A stretch of 37,584 bases of DNA from an uncultured Paracoccaceae bacterium (lineage in GTDB: Bacteria; Pseudomonadota; Alphaproteobacteria; Rhodobacterales; Rhodobacteraceae). Positions 10,267 to 19,757 of the stretch are shown piece after piece. The position numbers and the translations under genes are program-made. The number at the start of each line of letters is the position of its first letter. The first letter of the stretch is position 1. Below the pieces are notes generated by a model. It was not told where the DNA came from. It saw only the letters and a list, made by a program, of their open reading frames with translations, and did no database searches. The stretch lies in NCBI GenBank assembly GCA_937995865.1, contig CALKJA010000152.1, positions 1-37,584 on the forward strand, given 5' to 3'.

Positions 10267-11181
10267 ATGACCGAAGCCACTTCCACCCGCGCCGGATTTG
10301 TTGCGCTGATCGGAGAGCCGAATGCCGGCAAATCCACCCTCCTGAATTGGATGGTGGGGGCTAAGGTCTCGATCGTCACGCATAAGGTGCAAACCACGCG
10401 GGCGCGCATTCGAGGTGTGGCGTTAGAGGGGGATAGCCAGATTGTGTTTGTAGACACGCCTGGCCTGTTCCAACCGCGCCGCCGATTGGATCGCGCTATG
10501 GTTGCTGCGGCGTGGGGTGGGGCGGCGGATGCAGATATCACGATCCTCATGATTGAGGCGCATCGCGGTGTCACACATGGTGTGCAACGCATCCTTGAGA
10601 CCCTCAAAGAACACCCCGGGCGTATCGCCTTGGCCATCAACAAGATCGACCGCGTGGAAGCCGAAACGCTGCTCGCGCTGGCTGCAAAGCTGAATGAAGC
10701 CCATCCTTTCGAAGAGACGTTCATGATTTCGGCAGAACGCGGGCATGGGTGTGAGACGCTCAAGATCTGGTTGGCCGGTCAGATGCCGGAAGGGCCTTGG
10801 TTGTATCCCGAAGATCAGATTGCGGACCTGCCGATGCGGATGATCGCCGCCGAAATGACGCGTGAGAAACTGACGCTTCGCTTGCACCAAGAGTTGCCGT
10901 ACCAGCTGACCGTCGAAACGGAGAGCTGGCAAGAACGCAAGGACGGTTCCGCCCGGATTGACCAGCTTATCTATGTCATGCGCGATGGGCACAAAGGCAT
11001 CATCCTTGGCAAAAAGGGAGAGACGATTAAGGCCGTGTCCAAGGCAGCGCGCGAAGAGCTTGAAGAATTCTTGGGTCGCAAGGTCCATCTCTTCCTCCAG
11101 ATCAAGGTCCGTCCGGGCTGGCTAGAGGAGCGTGAGCGCTACGATGAGATGGGTTTGAATTTCCGTGACGGGAATTCATGA
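10267..11181 (+). CDS. era: GTPase Era
   Basis: GFVALIGEPNAGKSTLLN, VDTPGL, NKID, KH domain GKKGETIKAVSKAAREELEEFLGRKVHLFLQIKV. Confidence 0.97.
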   Translation: MTEATSTRAGFVALIGEPNAGKSTLLNWMVGAKVSIVTHKVQTTRARIRGVALEGDSQIVFVDTPGLFQPRRRLDRAMVAAAWGGAADADITILMIEAHRGVTHGVQRILETLKEHPGRIALAINKIDRVEAETLLALAAKLNEAHPFEETFMISAERGHGCETLKIWLAGQMPEGPWLYPEDQIADLPMRMIAAEMTREKLTLRLHQELPYQLTVETESWQERKDGSARIDQLIYVMRDGHKGIILGKKGETIKAVSKAAREELEEFLGRKVHLFLQIKVRPGWLEERERYDEMGLNFRDGNS

Positions 11182-11507
11182 GGCTTACTTCTGATGTATG
11201 GGTAGGTGCGTATCTTACCCGGCTAAGGCTGAATGATATCCCGGCCTTTGTTGTGGCGCGGGGCGATGCCACTGCCGGAGCCGTGCTTGTTAAGCTCAAT
11301 ACTTTGGATGGCAACGCCGTGTGTTATCAGCGTTCCTTTGATCTTATGACCGGGACCCGCGCGTGGATGGAGCTAAGTGCAGGCATCGAAGCGGACGTGG
11401 ATTCGGCGGTCATGTCACAGCGAAGCTTTGACCCGGATCTTTGGGTGATTGAGGTCGAAGACCGCGCAGGGCGGCATTTGTTGGATGAACCGGGGCTGTC
11501 GGAATGA
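11178..11507 (+). CDS. DUF1491 family protein
   Basis: Family recognised by sequence (MRLTSDVWVGAYLTRLRL...SFDPDLWVIEVEDRAGRHLLDEP) and by position between era and recO. Confidence 0.85.
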   Translation: MRLTSDVWVGAYLTRLRLNDIPAFVVARGDATAGAVLVKLNTLDGNAVCYQRSFDLMTGTRAWMELSAGIEADVDSAVMSQRSFDPDLWVIEVEDRAGRHLLDEPGLSE

Positions 11508-12217
11508 TCGAATGGCGTGATGAGGGCGTGTTGCTCACAACGCGCCGCCATGGGGAAAACGCTGCTATTATTGAGGTATTGACCGCTACCCGCGGGCGCT
11601 GCGCAGGCGTTGTCCGAGGCGGAGCCAGCCGCAAAATGGCGCCACATCTTCAGCCCGGGACCCAGCTTGATGTCACATGGAAAGCGCGGCTTGAGGATCA
11701 CTTGGGCGCGTTTGTCGTTGAACCTTTGCGCAGCCGCGCCGCGACTTTGATGAGCGATCCGCGCGCTTTGCTTGGGTTGCAATCCGTGACGGCACTTGCA
11801 GCGCGCCTATTGCCCGAACGAGAAACGGTTGGGGGATTTTATGACCAAACCGTGCAGCTTCTTGATCTAATGTGTGTGACCGAGGCGTGGCCGCTCGCCT
11901 ATTTGCGATGGGAGCTCAAAATGCTCGAGGATACGGGCTATGGCCTGAACTTATCAACATGCGCCGTCACAGGCGCGCAAGATGAATTGTGCTATGTCTC
12001 GCCCCGTTCTGGGCATGCAGTGTCAGAGGCTGGCGCGGGCGAATGGGCTGCACGGCTTCTTCCGCTGCCACAGGCAATGCTTCCAGACAATGAAGGGTCC
12101 GATACAGAGATTTCTTTGGCGATGGAGACCAGTGGGCATTTCCTAGAAAAAGCGAGTGGGGATCGCCCATTACCAGACGCGCGCAGGCGGCTTCAGGAAA
12201 TGCTGGCGCGGGGCTAG
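11504..12217 (+). CDS. recO: DNA repair protein RecO
   Basis: MIEWRDEGVLLTTRRHGENAAIIEVLTATRGRCAGVVRGG and ELKMLEDTGYGLNLSTCAVTG. Confidence 0.95.
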   Translation: MIEWRDEGVLLTTRRHGENAAIIEVLTATRGRCAGVVRGGASRKMAPHLQPGTQLDVTWKARLEDHLGAFVVEPLRSRAATLMSDPRALLGLQSVTALAARLLPERETVGGFYDQTVQLLDLMCVTEAWPLAYLRWELKMLEDTGYGLNLSTCAVTGAQDELCYVSPRSGHAVSEAGAGEWAARLLPLPQAMLPDNEGSDTEISLAMETSGHFLEKASGDRPLPDARRRLQEMLARG

Positions 12218-12603
12218 TTTCCGCGCGCTTCAAAGACCATCTGCTGTCCATTGTCATTGCTGAGGATCAGCACAGGACCCACAGCTTCTGCGAGCGTCAT
12301 GTCTCTCAAAGCTTGAAAGAACACCCTTTCCGCATCCAGTTCGCTGCAGGCCATGCGCGTTGCTATGATCGGGCCAACTTTGAACCAAGGATAGGGCGCG
12401 GTTTGCTCAGCTGAAAAACGATTGCATGGGGCCTGACCAGTCACTGTGCCCGGCTTTGTAAAGGTCAGGCTGGCGTGTGAGGGCCATGCCGCACCATCCA
12501 GTTCCGTTAGGTGCCACGTTGCGCCATCTTCGGCATACCCAGAGATCGTTTCATCGCCACATGCCCCGACAAAGAGAAGCGGGATCAGCAAGGTCCGTAT
12601 CAT
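12214..12603 (-). CDS. META domain (HslJ-like) lipoprotein
   Basis: Signal/lipobox-like LLIPLLFVGACGDE; GQAPCNRFSAEQ ... IIATRMACSELDAE...FFQAL META pattern. Confidence 0.82.
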   Translation of the reverse strand: MIRTLLIPLLFVGACGDETISGYAEDGATWHLTELDGAAWPSHASLTFTKPGTVTGQAPCNRFSAEQTAPYPWFKVGPIIATRMACSELDAERVFFQALRDMTLAEAVGPVLILSNDNGQQMVFEARGN

Positions 12604-13598
12604 TTGCTCAGGATGGCCCGAGCGCTGGCCAAAATAGCTTCTTTTGCAGGGGTGAACTCCATGCCGAATGCCGATTTGGTTTGGCTGTTGTCGATTGGTG
12701 TTTGGAAACCAATACTAGGAAGGATCGATTTGATGGCGGGATCGAAGAAACCAAGCAGGCGTAGCAACCACTTCGGTGCTGTTTTGGCGCTGATTTTGCG
12801 ATCCGGGTACGCGTCCTTGAGCACTTGAGCCACGTCGGCCATGCGCATTGCTGTATCGGCGGCAACCATGCGTTTCCCGATTGTTTCTGGACGGCTCAAC
12901 GCTTCGACATGAAGACGGCTGACATCGGCAATATCAACAATAGGCAGCATCAGATCTGGAACCGCCGGATCGCCTTTGGTCAGCATGCGCTCAATAAGTT
13001 CAAGCGAGGTGCCATAATTGCTGTCCATCGGTGTGCCCACAACAAGACCGGGGTTTACCGTGGTAAGCTGCATCTCGGGATGAGCGGCGACAAAATCCCA
13101 TGCGGCCCGCTCTGCAAGTGTTTTGGATTTCACATAAGCGGCGGCGGTCGGGTGGTTTGTGTCAGTCCAATCATCGGCGCCGTAAAGATGCCCTTTGGGG
13201 CGATCGACACTCATGATCGCAACCATAGAGGAGGTCAGCACAACGCGGGTTACCCCCGCAGCTTGCGCCGCCTTGAGCGCGCGCAACGTACCGTCTACCG
13301 CTGGGCGGATCAGATCATTTTCGTCTTTGGGGTTGCTCATAGGAAAGGGCGACGCAGTGTGCAGCACGGCATCAACCCCTTCCATCGCGGCATCCCAGCC
13401 CTCATCACTACCAAGATCAAGCGCCACGAACCTAAGCTGTGCATCGGTTTGCGGTGTGCTTACGGCCGCGCGCACTTCAGCCTCGCGGGAGAGCGATCGG
13501 ACTGAGCCGACCACGCTATGACCGGCTTCAAGGAGATCGCGCGCGATGCGCTTGGCGATGAAGCCAGAGATGCCGGTAAGAAGGATGGTCTGTGACAT
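12600..13598 (-). CDS. NAD-dependent epimerase/dehydratase family protein (dihydroflavonol-4-reductase-like)
   Basis: MSQTILLTGISGFIAKRIARDLL Rossmann motif, VVLTSSMVAI, YVKSKTLAERAAW. Confidence 0.88.
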   Translation of the reverse strand: MSQTILLTGISGFIAKRIARDLLEAGHSVVGSVRSLSREAEVRAAVSTPQTDAQLRFVALDLGSDEGWDAAMEGVDAVLHTASPFPMSNPKDENDLIRPAVDGTLRALKAAQAAGVTRVVLTSSMVAIMSVDRPKGHLYGADDWTDTNHPTAAAYVKSKTLAERAAWDFVAAHPEMQLTTVNPGLVVGTPMDSNYGTSLELIERMLTKGDPAVPDLMLPIVDIADVSRLHVEALSRPETIGKRMVAADTAMRMADVAQVLKDAYPDRKISAKTAPKWLLRLLGFFDPAIKSILPSIGFQTPIDNSQTKSAFGMEFTPAKEAILASARAILSK

Positions 13599-13702
13599 TG
13601 CGATGGCCTTTAGCTTGTTGCTGCAAAGAGGTTCCCATAGCAGGTGGGCGAAACCGCAGGCCCATCAAGGGCCTCCGTGAAGAATGGCGCGATTTGTTAG
13701 GC

Positions 13703-14338
13703 TTATTCCGAGTCGTCAGCCACAAGTGGGCGATTTTTGGTTAAGATCTTTTCGGTGATCTTGCCTGCGGTCTCAGCATCCATAATGGGCAAGTACGGCG
13801 CTTCGGGATGCGCGGCATCCGGCGCTACTTTGCGCAGAGCATCACTTAGATCAGAAGATGTGCCCTTACCAAGATAAAGAGTGTCACACATCAAGCCCTC
13901 AACGCGGAACGTATGATGGGTATCCGACAAGATGTGATAATAGGTGATCCCGTCCTTTGGGATTACCCGTTCAATACCAGAACTGCCAACCAGCGCAGAC
14001 ATCGGGATGAGCACCTCCGTCATATCCGCAACCCGTTCAACCAGCCGCCCCGTAGCCAGCACATGCGCATTGGCCGAAACCAACAAAGGACGGGCCGGGA
14101 CAATATTCCCCAACGCCAAAGCGGGGACATGCACGGGCTGTGCATCTGGCATAGCGGCCAGCATTTCGGTGGTGAAATGGGCGGTATGAAGGTGCAATAT
14201 TGGTCCGGTCGTTTCATCCCGGAACTCAAGCAAGTCGACACCGGGCACCAAACGCTCAATTGGGCGTAGCCCTTTGGTCGTCTGCACGAAAGTTCCGGCG
14301 GCAAAGCCGGTTGCGGCCCATGATGGCTGTTGTGTCAT
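13703..14338 (-). CDS. Hint domain-containing protein, apparently lacking the N-terminal catalytic Cys
   Basis: TGFAAGTFVQTTKGLRPIERLVPG aligns by eye to the Hint start (C-F-x-x-G-T-x-I-x-T); PLLVSANAHVLATGRL and YYHILSDTHHTFRVEGL match later Hint blocks. Confidence 0.7.
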   Translation of the reverse strand: MTQQPSWAATGFAAGTFVQTTKGLRPIERLVPGVDLLEFRDETTGPILHLHTAHFTTEMLAAMPDAQPVHVPALALGNIVPARPLLVSANAHVLATGRLVERVADMTEVLIPMSALVGSSGIERVIPKDGITYYHILSDTHHTFRVEGLMCDTLYLGKGTSSDLSDALRKVAPDAAHPEAPYLPIMDAETAGKITEKILTKNRPLVADDSE

Positions 14339-14432
14339 TGCGATGCTCCTCTTGCCGGAAAAGGATACCCGCGCACCGTGAGCGGGGGAAGGGCCGTCAG
14401 AAGTCTTTCATGGAATTCTGACAGATCTGACC

Positions 14433-16111
14433 TTAGGCAAGCAAACGCCGGGCGATAACTTGTGCTTGTATCTCTGCGGCGCCCTCAAAGATATTGAGAA
14501 TACGGGCATCGCACAGGATCCGGCTGATCTTGTATTCCAGCGCAAAGCCATTGCCGCCGTGAATTTGCAGGCTGCTATCTGCAGCGGCCCAAGCGACCCG
14601 CGCACCAAGAAGCTTGGCCATGCCGGCCTCAAGGTCACACCGGCGACCCTCGTCCTTTTCGACCGCTGAGAAATAAGTCAACTGGCGCGCGATCATGATC
14701 TCAACGGCTATCATCGCCAATTTGGATGCAACCCGTGGGAATTCGATAAGGCTTTTCCCGAATTGCTTGCGGTCTTCGGCGTATTGCATGCCAACATCCA
14801 ACGCCGATTGACCAACCCCAACAGCGCGTGCCGCGGTTTGGATTCGGGCGGACTCAAAGGTTTCCATAAGCTGTTTAAAGCCTTTACCTTCTTCACCGCC
14901 AAGGAGGTTCTCACCCGCCACGTGGAAGCCATCAAACCCAAGCTCGTATTCTTTCATGCCGCGATACCCGAGCACCTCAATCTCACCTCCTGTCATCCCT
15001 TCGGACGGAAACGGATTGTCGTCCGTTCCGGGGGTTTTTTCGGCAAGAAACATAGAAAGGCCACGGTGATCCGTGCTGTCAGGGTTGGTCCGCGCCAAAA
15101 GAGTCATCACATGGGTTCGCGTGGCATGAGTGATCCATGTCTTGTTGCCCGTAACCTTATAGTCATCGCCGTCTTTGATGGCGCGGGTGCGGAGCGATCC
15201 AAGGTCGGAGCCGGTATTTGGTTCTGTGAATACGGCTGTGGGCAGGATTTCAGCGGAAGCCAAGCCCGGCAACCATTTCTGCTTTTGCGCCTCTGTACCG
15301 CCGCACAAGATCAACTCGGCCGCGATTTCGGACCGGGTCCCTAGGGAGCCAACACCGATATAGCCACGCGAAAGCTCTTCCGAGACAACGCACATCGAGG
15401 CTTTGGACAGGCCGAACCCTCCATACTCTTCAGGGATAGTTAGCCCAAAGACGCCCATCTCTGCCAGTTCATCGATTGTGGCTAGCGGGATCAGCTCGTC
15501 GTTGAGGTGCCAATCATGGGCAAAGGGCTCAACTTTCTCAACGGCATACCGCCGGAACTGTGCGCGGATCATTTCAAGCTCTTCATCAAGCCCGGAGCGC
15601 CCCGTGATCGTTTCTGCGCTGTCGCGCATAAGCGCAACAAGCCGCATCCGTGCGTCTTGTGTATTGCCGCTTTGGGTCAGGGTCATGATCGCAGGAGACA
15701 TCAGCGCACGTTGGTCGTCTTGGCTTAGCCCGATATCCTGTAACCGTACCATCTCGGTTTGGTTCATCTGCAGGCCGCCATAGATCTGCCAGAGGTATTC
15801 CCCAAACGCGATCTGGTGGAGTAGCTGTTCGGTTTCGCCAAAGTCTCCAGCAGCGTCGAGCTTTTCCGCCCAAGCCTGCATCTGACGCAGGCTTTCAGTA
15901 TAGGTTGCAAGCCAAGCCAGCCCATGTGCGGCCGTTTGGTTTTGTTCGATAAGTGCGCTCGACACCCGGCCATCGACCGTCACAGTTTCGCGCACGCGAT
16001 CCTTGGCGATATTCAAAACAGCTTCTACCGGGCCAATCGCATCACGGGTCAGACCAAGGAGCCCGGGCAATAGGGGCGTATCTATTTGCATCTGTCCATC
16101 ATGAGCCATTG
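14433..16111 (-). CDS. Acyl-CoA dehydrogenase family protein
   Basis: FGLTIPEEYGGFGLS, ILPTAVFTEPNTGSDLGSLRTRA, GNKTWITHATRTHVMTLLART, QIHGGNGFALEYKISRILCDARILNIFEGAAEIQ; start MAHDGQMQIDTPLL preceded by AAGGA. Confidence 0.93.
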
Positions 16112-16264
16112 GGCGCGTCCTTTCAAAGCTTCGCCTTGCACGTAATGTGTTTGCAAGTGCAGCGCAATAATAATTCAACATTTTTGCTCACAGCGCATGA
16201 AAATGTCTTGGTGAATTTGGCGGGTCGTGATGGAACATGACACGCCGCTGGGGTAGTATGGCGC

Positions 16265-17038
16265 ATGGATCTTAGTCTTTTCACTGCTTTAACACCCACT
16301 GTCCTTGTACTTTCGCTTTGTGTGGCGTTGGTTGCCGGGGTCATCAAAGGCGCGGTCGGCTTTGCAATGCCGCTCATTATGATCTCTGGTCTTAGCTCCA
16401 TAATGCCGCCGCCTCTCGCACTTGCAGCAATGATTCTGCCGGTTGTAGCGTCAAACGCGCTTCAAACCTTTCGGTTCGGTTTCTCGGCAGCCTTGCGCGA
16501 AGTTCGATCGTTTTGGCGATACCTGCTTATCGTTTGTGTTGCGATCCTTCTGGCAGCGCAGCTTGTGACCTTCCTGACACCGCGGGTGTTCTACATTATT
16601 CTGGGCGTTCCAGTGGTCCTTTTGTCAGTCATTCAGTTGAGCGGCTTCCAGCTCGTGATTCCGCGGGGCCGCGAGCGTTTGGCAGAGTGGGGCATCGGGC
16701 TGATCTCAGGTGTGCTTGGCGGGCTTGCGGGCACGTGGGGCCCAACCACGGTGCTTTATCTGATCGCCTTAGAAACACCCAAAGCCCGGCAAATGGTGGT
16801 ACAGGGCGTGATCTATGGCACCGGCGCAATCGCGCTTCTGGTCGCGCATTTGCAAAGCGGCCTTTTCAACGCGCAGACAGCGCCGTTTTCGGCGGCGCTC
16901 TTGTTGCCCGGGTTCGTTGGTATGGCGATTGGGTTCCGCCTCCAAGACCGGATGAATCCGGCTGTGTTCAAACGGGTAACACTTATCGTTTTGGTGGTGC
17001 TTGGACTGAATTTGATCCGCAAAGGGCTGTTTGCTTAG
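16265..17038 (+). CDS. Sulfite exporter TauE/SafE family permease
   Basis: VALVAGVIKGAVGFAMPLIM...GLISGVLGGLAGTWGPTTVLYL, multiple TM segments. Confidence 0.9.
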   Translation: MDLSLFTALTPTVLVLSLCVALVAGVIKGAVGFAMPLIMISGLSSIMPPPLALAAMILPVVASNALQTFRFGFSAALREVRSFWRYLLIVCVAILLAAQLVTFLTPRVFYIILGVPVVLLSVIQLSGFQLVIPRGRERLAEWGIGLISGVLGGLAGTWGPTTVLYLIALETPKARQMVVQGVIYGTGAIALLVAHLQSGLFNAQTAPFSAALLLPGFVGMAIGFRLQDRMNPAVFKRVTLIVLVVLGLNLIRKGLFA

Positions 17039-17114
17039 TCAAAGCTCGCCAAGCGTTGGGGAGGCCGGGTCGCCAAGAGCAGAAGTGGGGCTCAAGGCGA
17101 CCGTTCAACATGTA

Positions 17115-18713
17115 TTACCCGATGGCAGCGGCTTTCACGTCTTCATCGATATGGGCCAAATACTGTTCGAAATTGTCCGCAAACATCTGAACAAGCTTGT
17201 CGGCTTGCGCATCATAAGCGTTCACGTCTGCCCATGTCCGCCGTGGTGTAAGCAGAAGATCTGCAACTCCGGGCACGCTTACAGGTACTTCAAACCCAAA
17301 ATTGTCGTCTTTGCGGAACTGGCCGTTGTTCAAAGTGCCATCCAGCGCTGCCGCCAAAAGCGCGCGGGTAGCGCGGATTGGCATACGGGATCCTTCGCCA
17401 AATGCACCGCCCGTCCAGCCTGTATTCACCAGCCAGCACGTTGCGCCATGCTTGGCGATTTTGTCGCGCAAGAGCTTGCCATATGCTTCGGGCCGGCGCG
17501 GCATGAAGGGTGCGCCAAAGCAGGTTGAGAATGTCGGCTGTGGCTCCGTAACACCGCGCTCTGTACCGGCAACTTTGGCCGTAAACCCGCTTAGGAAATG
17601 ATACATGGCCTGCGCCGGGGTCAGCCGCGCGATGGGAGGAAGCACGCCAAACGCATCGCAGGTCAGCATGATGATGTTCTTAGGGTGGCCGCCAAGCGCC
17701 GTGTTGGACGCGTTGGAGATGTAATCCAGCGGATAAGCGCAACGCATATTGGCGGTGAGGCTGTCATCCTCGAAGTCCAGCTCTTTGGTGTCCGGATCAA
17801 AGACCATGTTTTCGATTACAGTTCCGAATTTTTGCGTGGTCGCATAGATCTCAGGCTCAGCGTTTGGGCTCAGATTAATCGTCTTCGCGTAGCATCCACC
17901 CTCAAAGTTGAAGGTCCCTCGATCGCTCCAACCGTGCTCATCATCACCGATCAGCACACGGGCGGGATCGGCCGATAGCGTGGTTTTGCCCGTTCCGGAA
18001 AGCCCAAAAAATACGGCTGTGTCCACAGGGTTCCCCGGGGCATGGTTCGCCGAGCAATGCATCGGCATGATGCCACGCTCCGGAAGGAGGTAGTTGAGCA
18101 GCGTAAAGACAGACTTTTTGTTTTCGCCGGCGTATTCCGTGCCAGCGATCAAGATAACTTTCTTCTCGAAGTTCATCGTCACAACCGTCTCAGACCGGCA
18201 GTCATGGCGTTTGGGGTCGGCTTGGAAAGAGGGGCAGTTGATCACAGTCCAGTCCGGCGTGAAATCTGCAAGCTCTTCGGCATCTGGACGGCGAAGAAGA
18301 TGGCGGATGAACAGTGAGTGCCATGCAAGCTCGGTCACCATGCGTACGTCCAAGCGATGTGCGGGATCGGCCCCACCAAAGAGATCTTGAACGAAATAGT
18401 CACGCCCTTGCATGTGGGCGAGCATGTCATCGTAAAGCGCGTCAAACCCAGCGGGAGACATCTCTGCGTTTTGCTCCCACCAGATGCTGTCAGCGACGTT
18501 CTCCGTCCGCACAACATGCTTGTCCTTCGGGGAGCGTCCAGTGAATTTCCCGGTAGAGACAAGAAGCGTGCCGCCCTGACCAAGCTCGCCTTCGCCGCGT
18601 TTCAGGGCGGTTTCAACAAGGGCGGGTTCAATCAAATTAAAATAGACTTGGCCCAGCCCCGTGATGCCTTGATCGTCGAGGGTGAAGTTCGGATTTACGC
18701 GTCCGAGTGCCAT
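17115..18713 (-). CDS. pckA: Phosphoenolpyruvate carboxykinase (ATP)
   Basis: [46 protein letters not shown]; start [17 protein letters not shown] at 18713. Confidence 0.97.
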   Translation of the reverse strand: MALGRVNPNFTLDDQGITGLGQVYFNLIEPALVETALKRGEGELGQGGTLLVSTGKFTGRSPKDKHVVRTENVADSIWWEQNAEMSPAGFDALYDDMLAHMQGRDYFVQDLFGGADPAHRLDVRMVTELAWHSLFIRHLLRRPDAEELADFTPDWTVINCPSFQADPKRHDCRSETVVTMNFEKKVILIAGTEYAGENKKSVFTLLNYLLPERGIMPMHCSANHAPGNPVDTAVFFGLSGTGKTTLSADPARVLIGDDEHGWSDRGTFNFEGGCYAKTINLSPNAEPEIYATTQKFGTVIENMVFDPDTKELDFEDDSLTANMRCAYPLDYISNASNTALGGHPKNIIMLTCDAFGVLPPIARLTPAQAMYHFLSGFTAKVAGTERGVTEPQPTFSTCFGAPFMPRRPEAYGKLLRDKIAKHGATCWLVNTGWTGGAFGEGSRMPIRATRALLAAALDGTLNNGQFRKDDNFGFEVPVSVPGVADLLLTPRRTWADVNAYDAQADKLVQMFADNFEQYLAHIDEDVKAAAIG

Positions 18714-18790
18714 AGTTCGGCTCCTGATTGATTGAATGCACACGCAGCGTAACATGAGCTTTCAAAGCAATAATAGTGCCCGAACAGTGT

Positions 18791-18823
18791 GTTAGCGCAA
18801 CCAAGTTCAGGTTAGCGCAACCA
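18791..18823. promoter_or_regulatory. Two 13-bp direct repeats GTTAGCGCAACCA with 20-bp period, candidate LacI-type operator
   Basis: GTTAGCGCAACCA at 18791-18803 and 18811-18823 in the intergenic region between divergent pckA and chvI. Confidence 0.5.
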
Positions 18824-19031
18824 CGCGCAAGTGGGTGCCGTTGCCGGCGCGGGGCAGGGCGGATCAGAAACAAAAGTGCGGCAATTAAGTCAGCTTTCAT
18901 GCTTTTCATTGCAGATTGTGGCGCAGACACACCCTGTGATTCGCATTTCTGTTGATTTTCCGCCGCGTTTCCACGAGTTTTCTAAAAAAACAGGCAGGCA
19001 ACAATTGAGCAGTACGAAAGGCATCTAAGAC

Positions 19032-19733
19032 ATGTCAAAGATCGCGCTTGTGGACGACGACAGGAATATCCTGACGTCCGTGTCCATGACGCTCGAAGCC
19101 GAGGGCTTCGACGTTGAAACTTATAACGATGGCCAATCCGCGTTGGATGCTTTTAACAAAAGCATGCCAGAGCTGGCCGTTCTTGATATCAAAATGCCGC
19201 GGATGGACGGGATGGATCTTCTCCAACGTCTCCGCCAGAAAACCACGATGCCCGTGATCTTTCTGACATCCAAAGATGATGAGATTGACGAAGTCTTGGG
19301 GCTTCGAATGGGCGCCGACGATTATGTGAAAAAGCCGTTCTCGCAACGTCTTTTGGTTGAGCGCATTCGCGCTCTTCTGCGCCGGCAAGATGCAATTGCT
19401 GGCGATGCTGTGGGTGAAACTGAAGAAACCAAGGTCATGATCCGCGGCGAATTGACCATGGATCCATTGCGCCACGCGGTGAAGTGGAAGGGTAACGATG
19501 TTTCTCTGACCGTAACCGAATTCTTGCTTTTGCAAGCATTGGCGCAGCGCCCTGGCTTTGTGAAATCCCGCGATCAGCTGATGGATGTGGCCTATGATGA
19601 CCAAGTCTATGTGGATGACCGGACGATCGACAGTCATATCAAGCGTCTGCGCAAGAAAATGCGCACCGCAGATAGTGAGTTTTCGGCTATCGAAACTCTC
19701 TACGGGATCGGCTACCGTTATAACGAAGAGTAA
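19032..19733 (+). CDS. chvI: Response regulator transcription factor, ChvI-type
   Basis: [34 protein letters not shown] receiver + OmpR-like winged helix; followed by ChvG and hprK. Confidence 0.93.
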   Translation: MSKIALVDDDRNILTSVSMTLEAEGFDVETYNDGQSALDAFNKSMPELAVLDIKMPRMDGMDLLQRLRQKTTMPVIFLTSKDDEIDEVLGLRMGADDYVKKPFSQRLLVERIRALLRRQDAIAGDAVGETEETKVMIRGELTMDPLRHAVKWKGNDVSLTVTEFLLLQALAQRPGFVKSRDQLMDVAYDDQVYVDDRTIDSHIKRLRKKMRTADSEFSAIETLYGIGYRYNEE

Positions 19734-19757
19734 TTTTGGTGAGGGGCGCAGCCGCCC

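Noticed and set aside
10423-11088. 221-aa reverse ORF antisense to era
   Set aside because: Era is clear on the + strand; shadow ORF.
12825-13505. 226-aa forward ORF antisense to the NAD-dependent epimerase
   Set aside because: The reverse frame is a clear Rossmann-fold enzyme; forward translation has no family features.
13658-13674. AGGCCC-atcaa-GGGCCT hairpin downstream of the Hint gene
   Set aside because: Six-bp stem with no U-tract; could be a weak terminator but not supportable.
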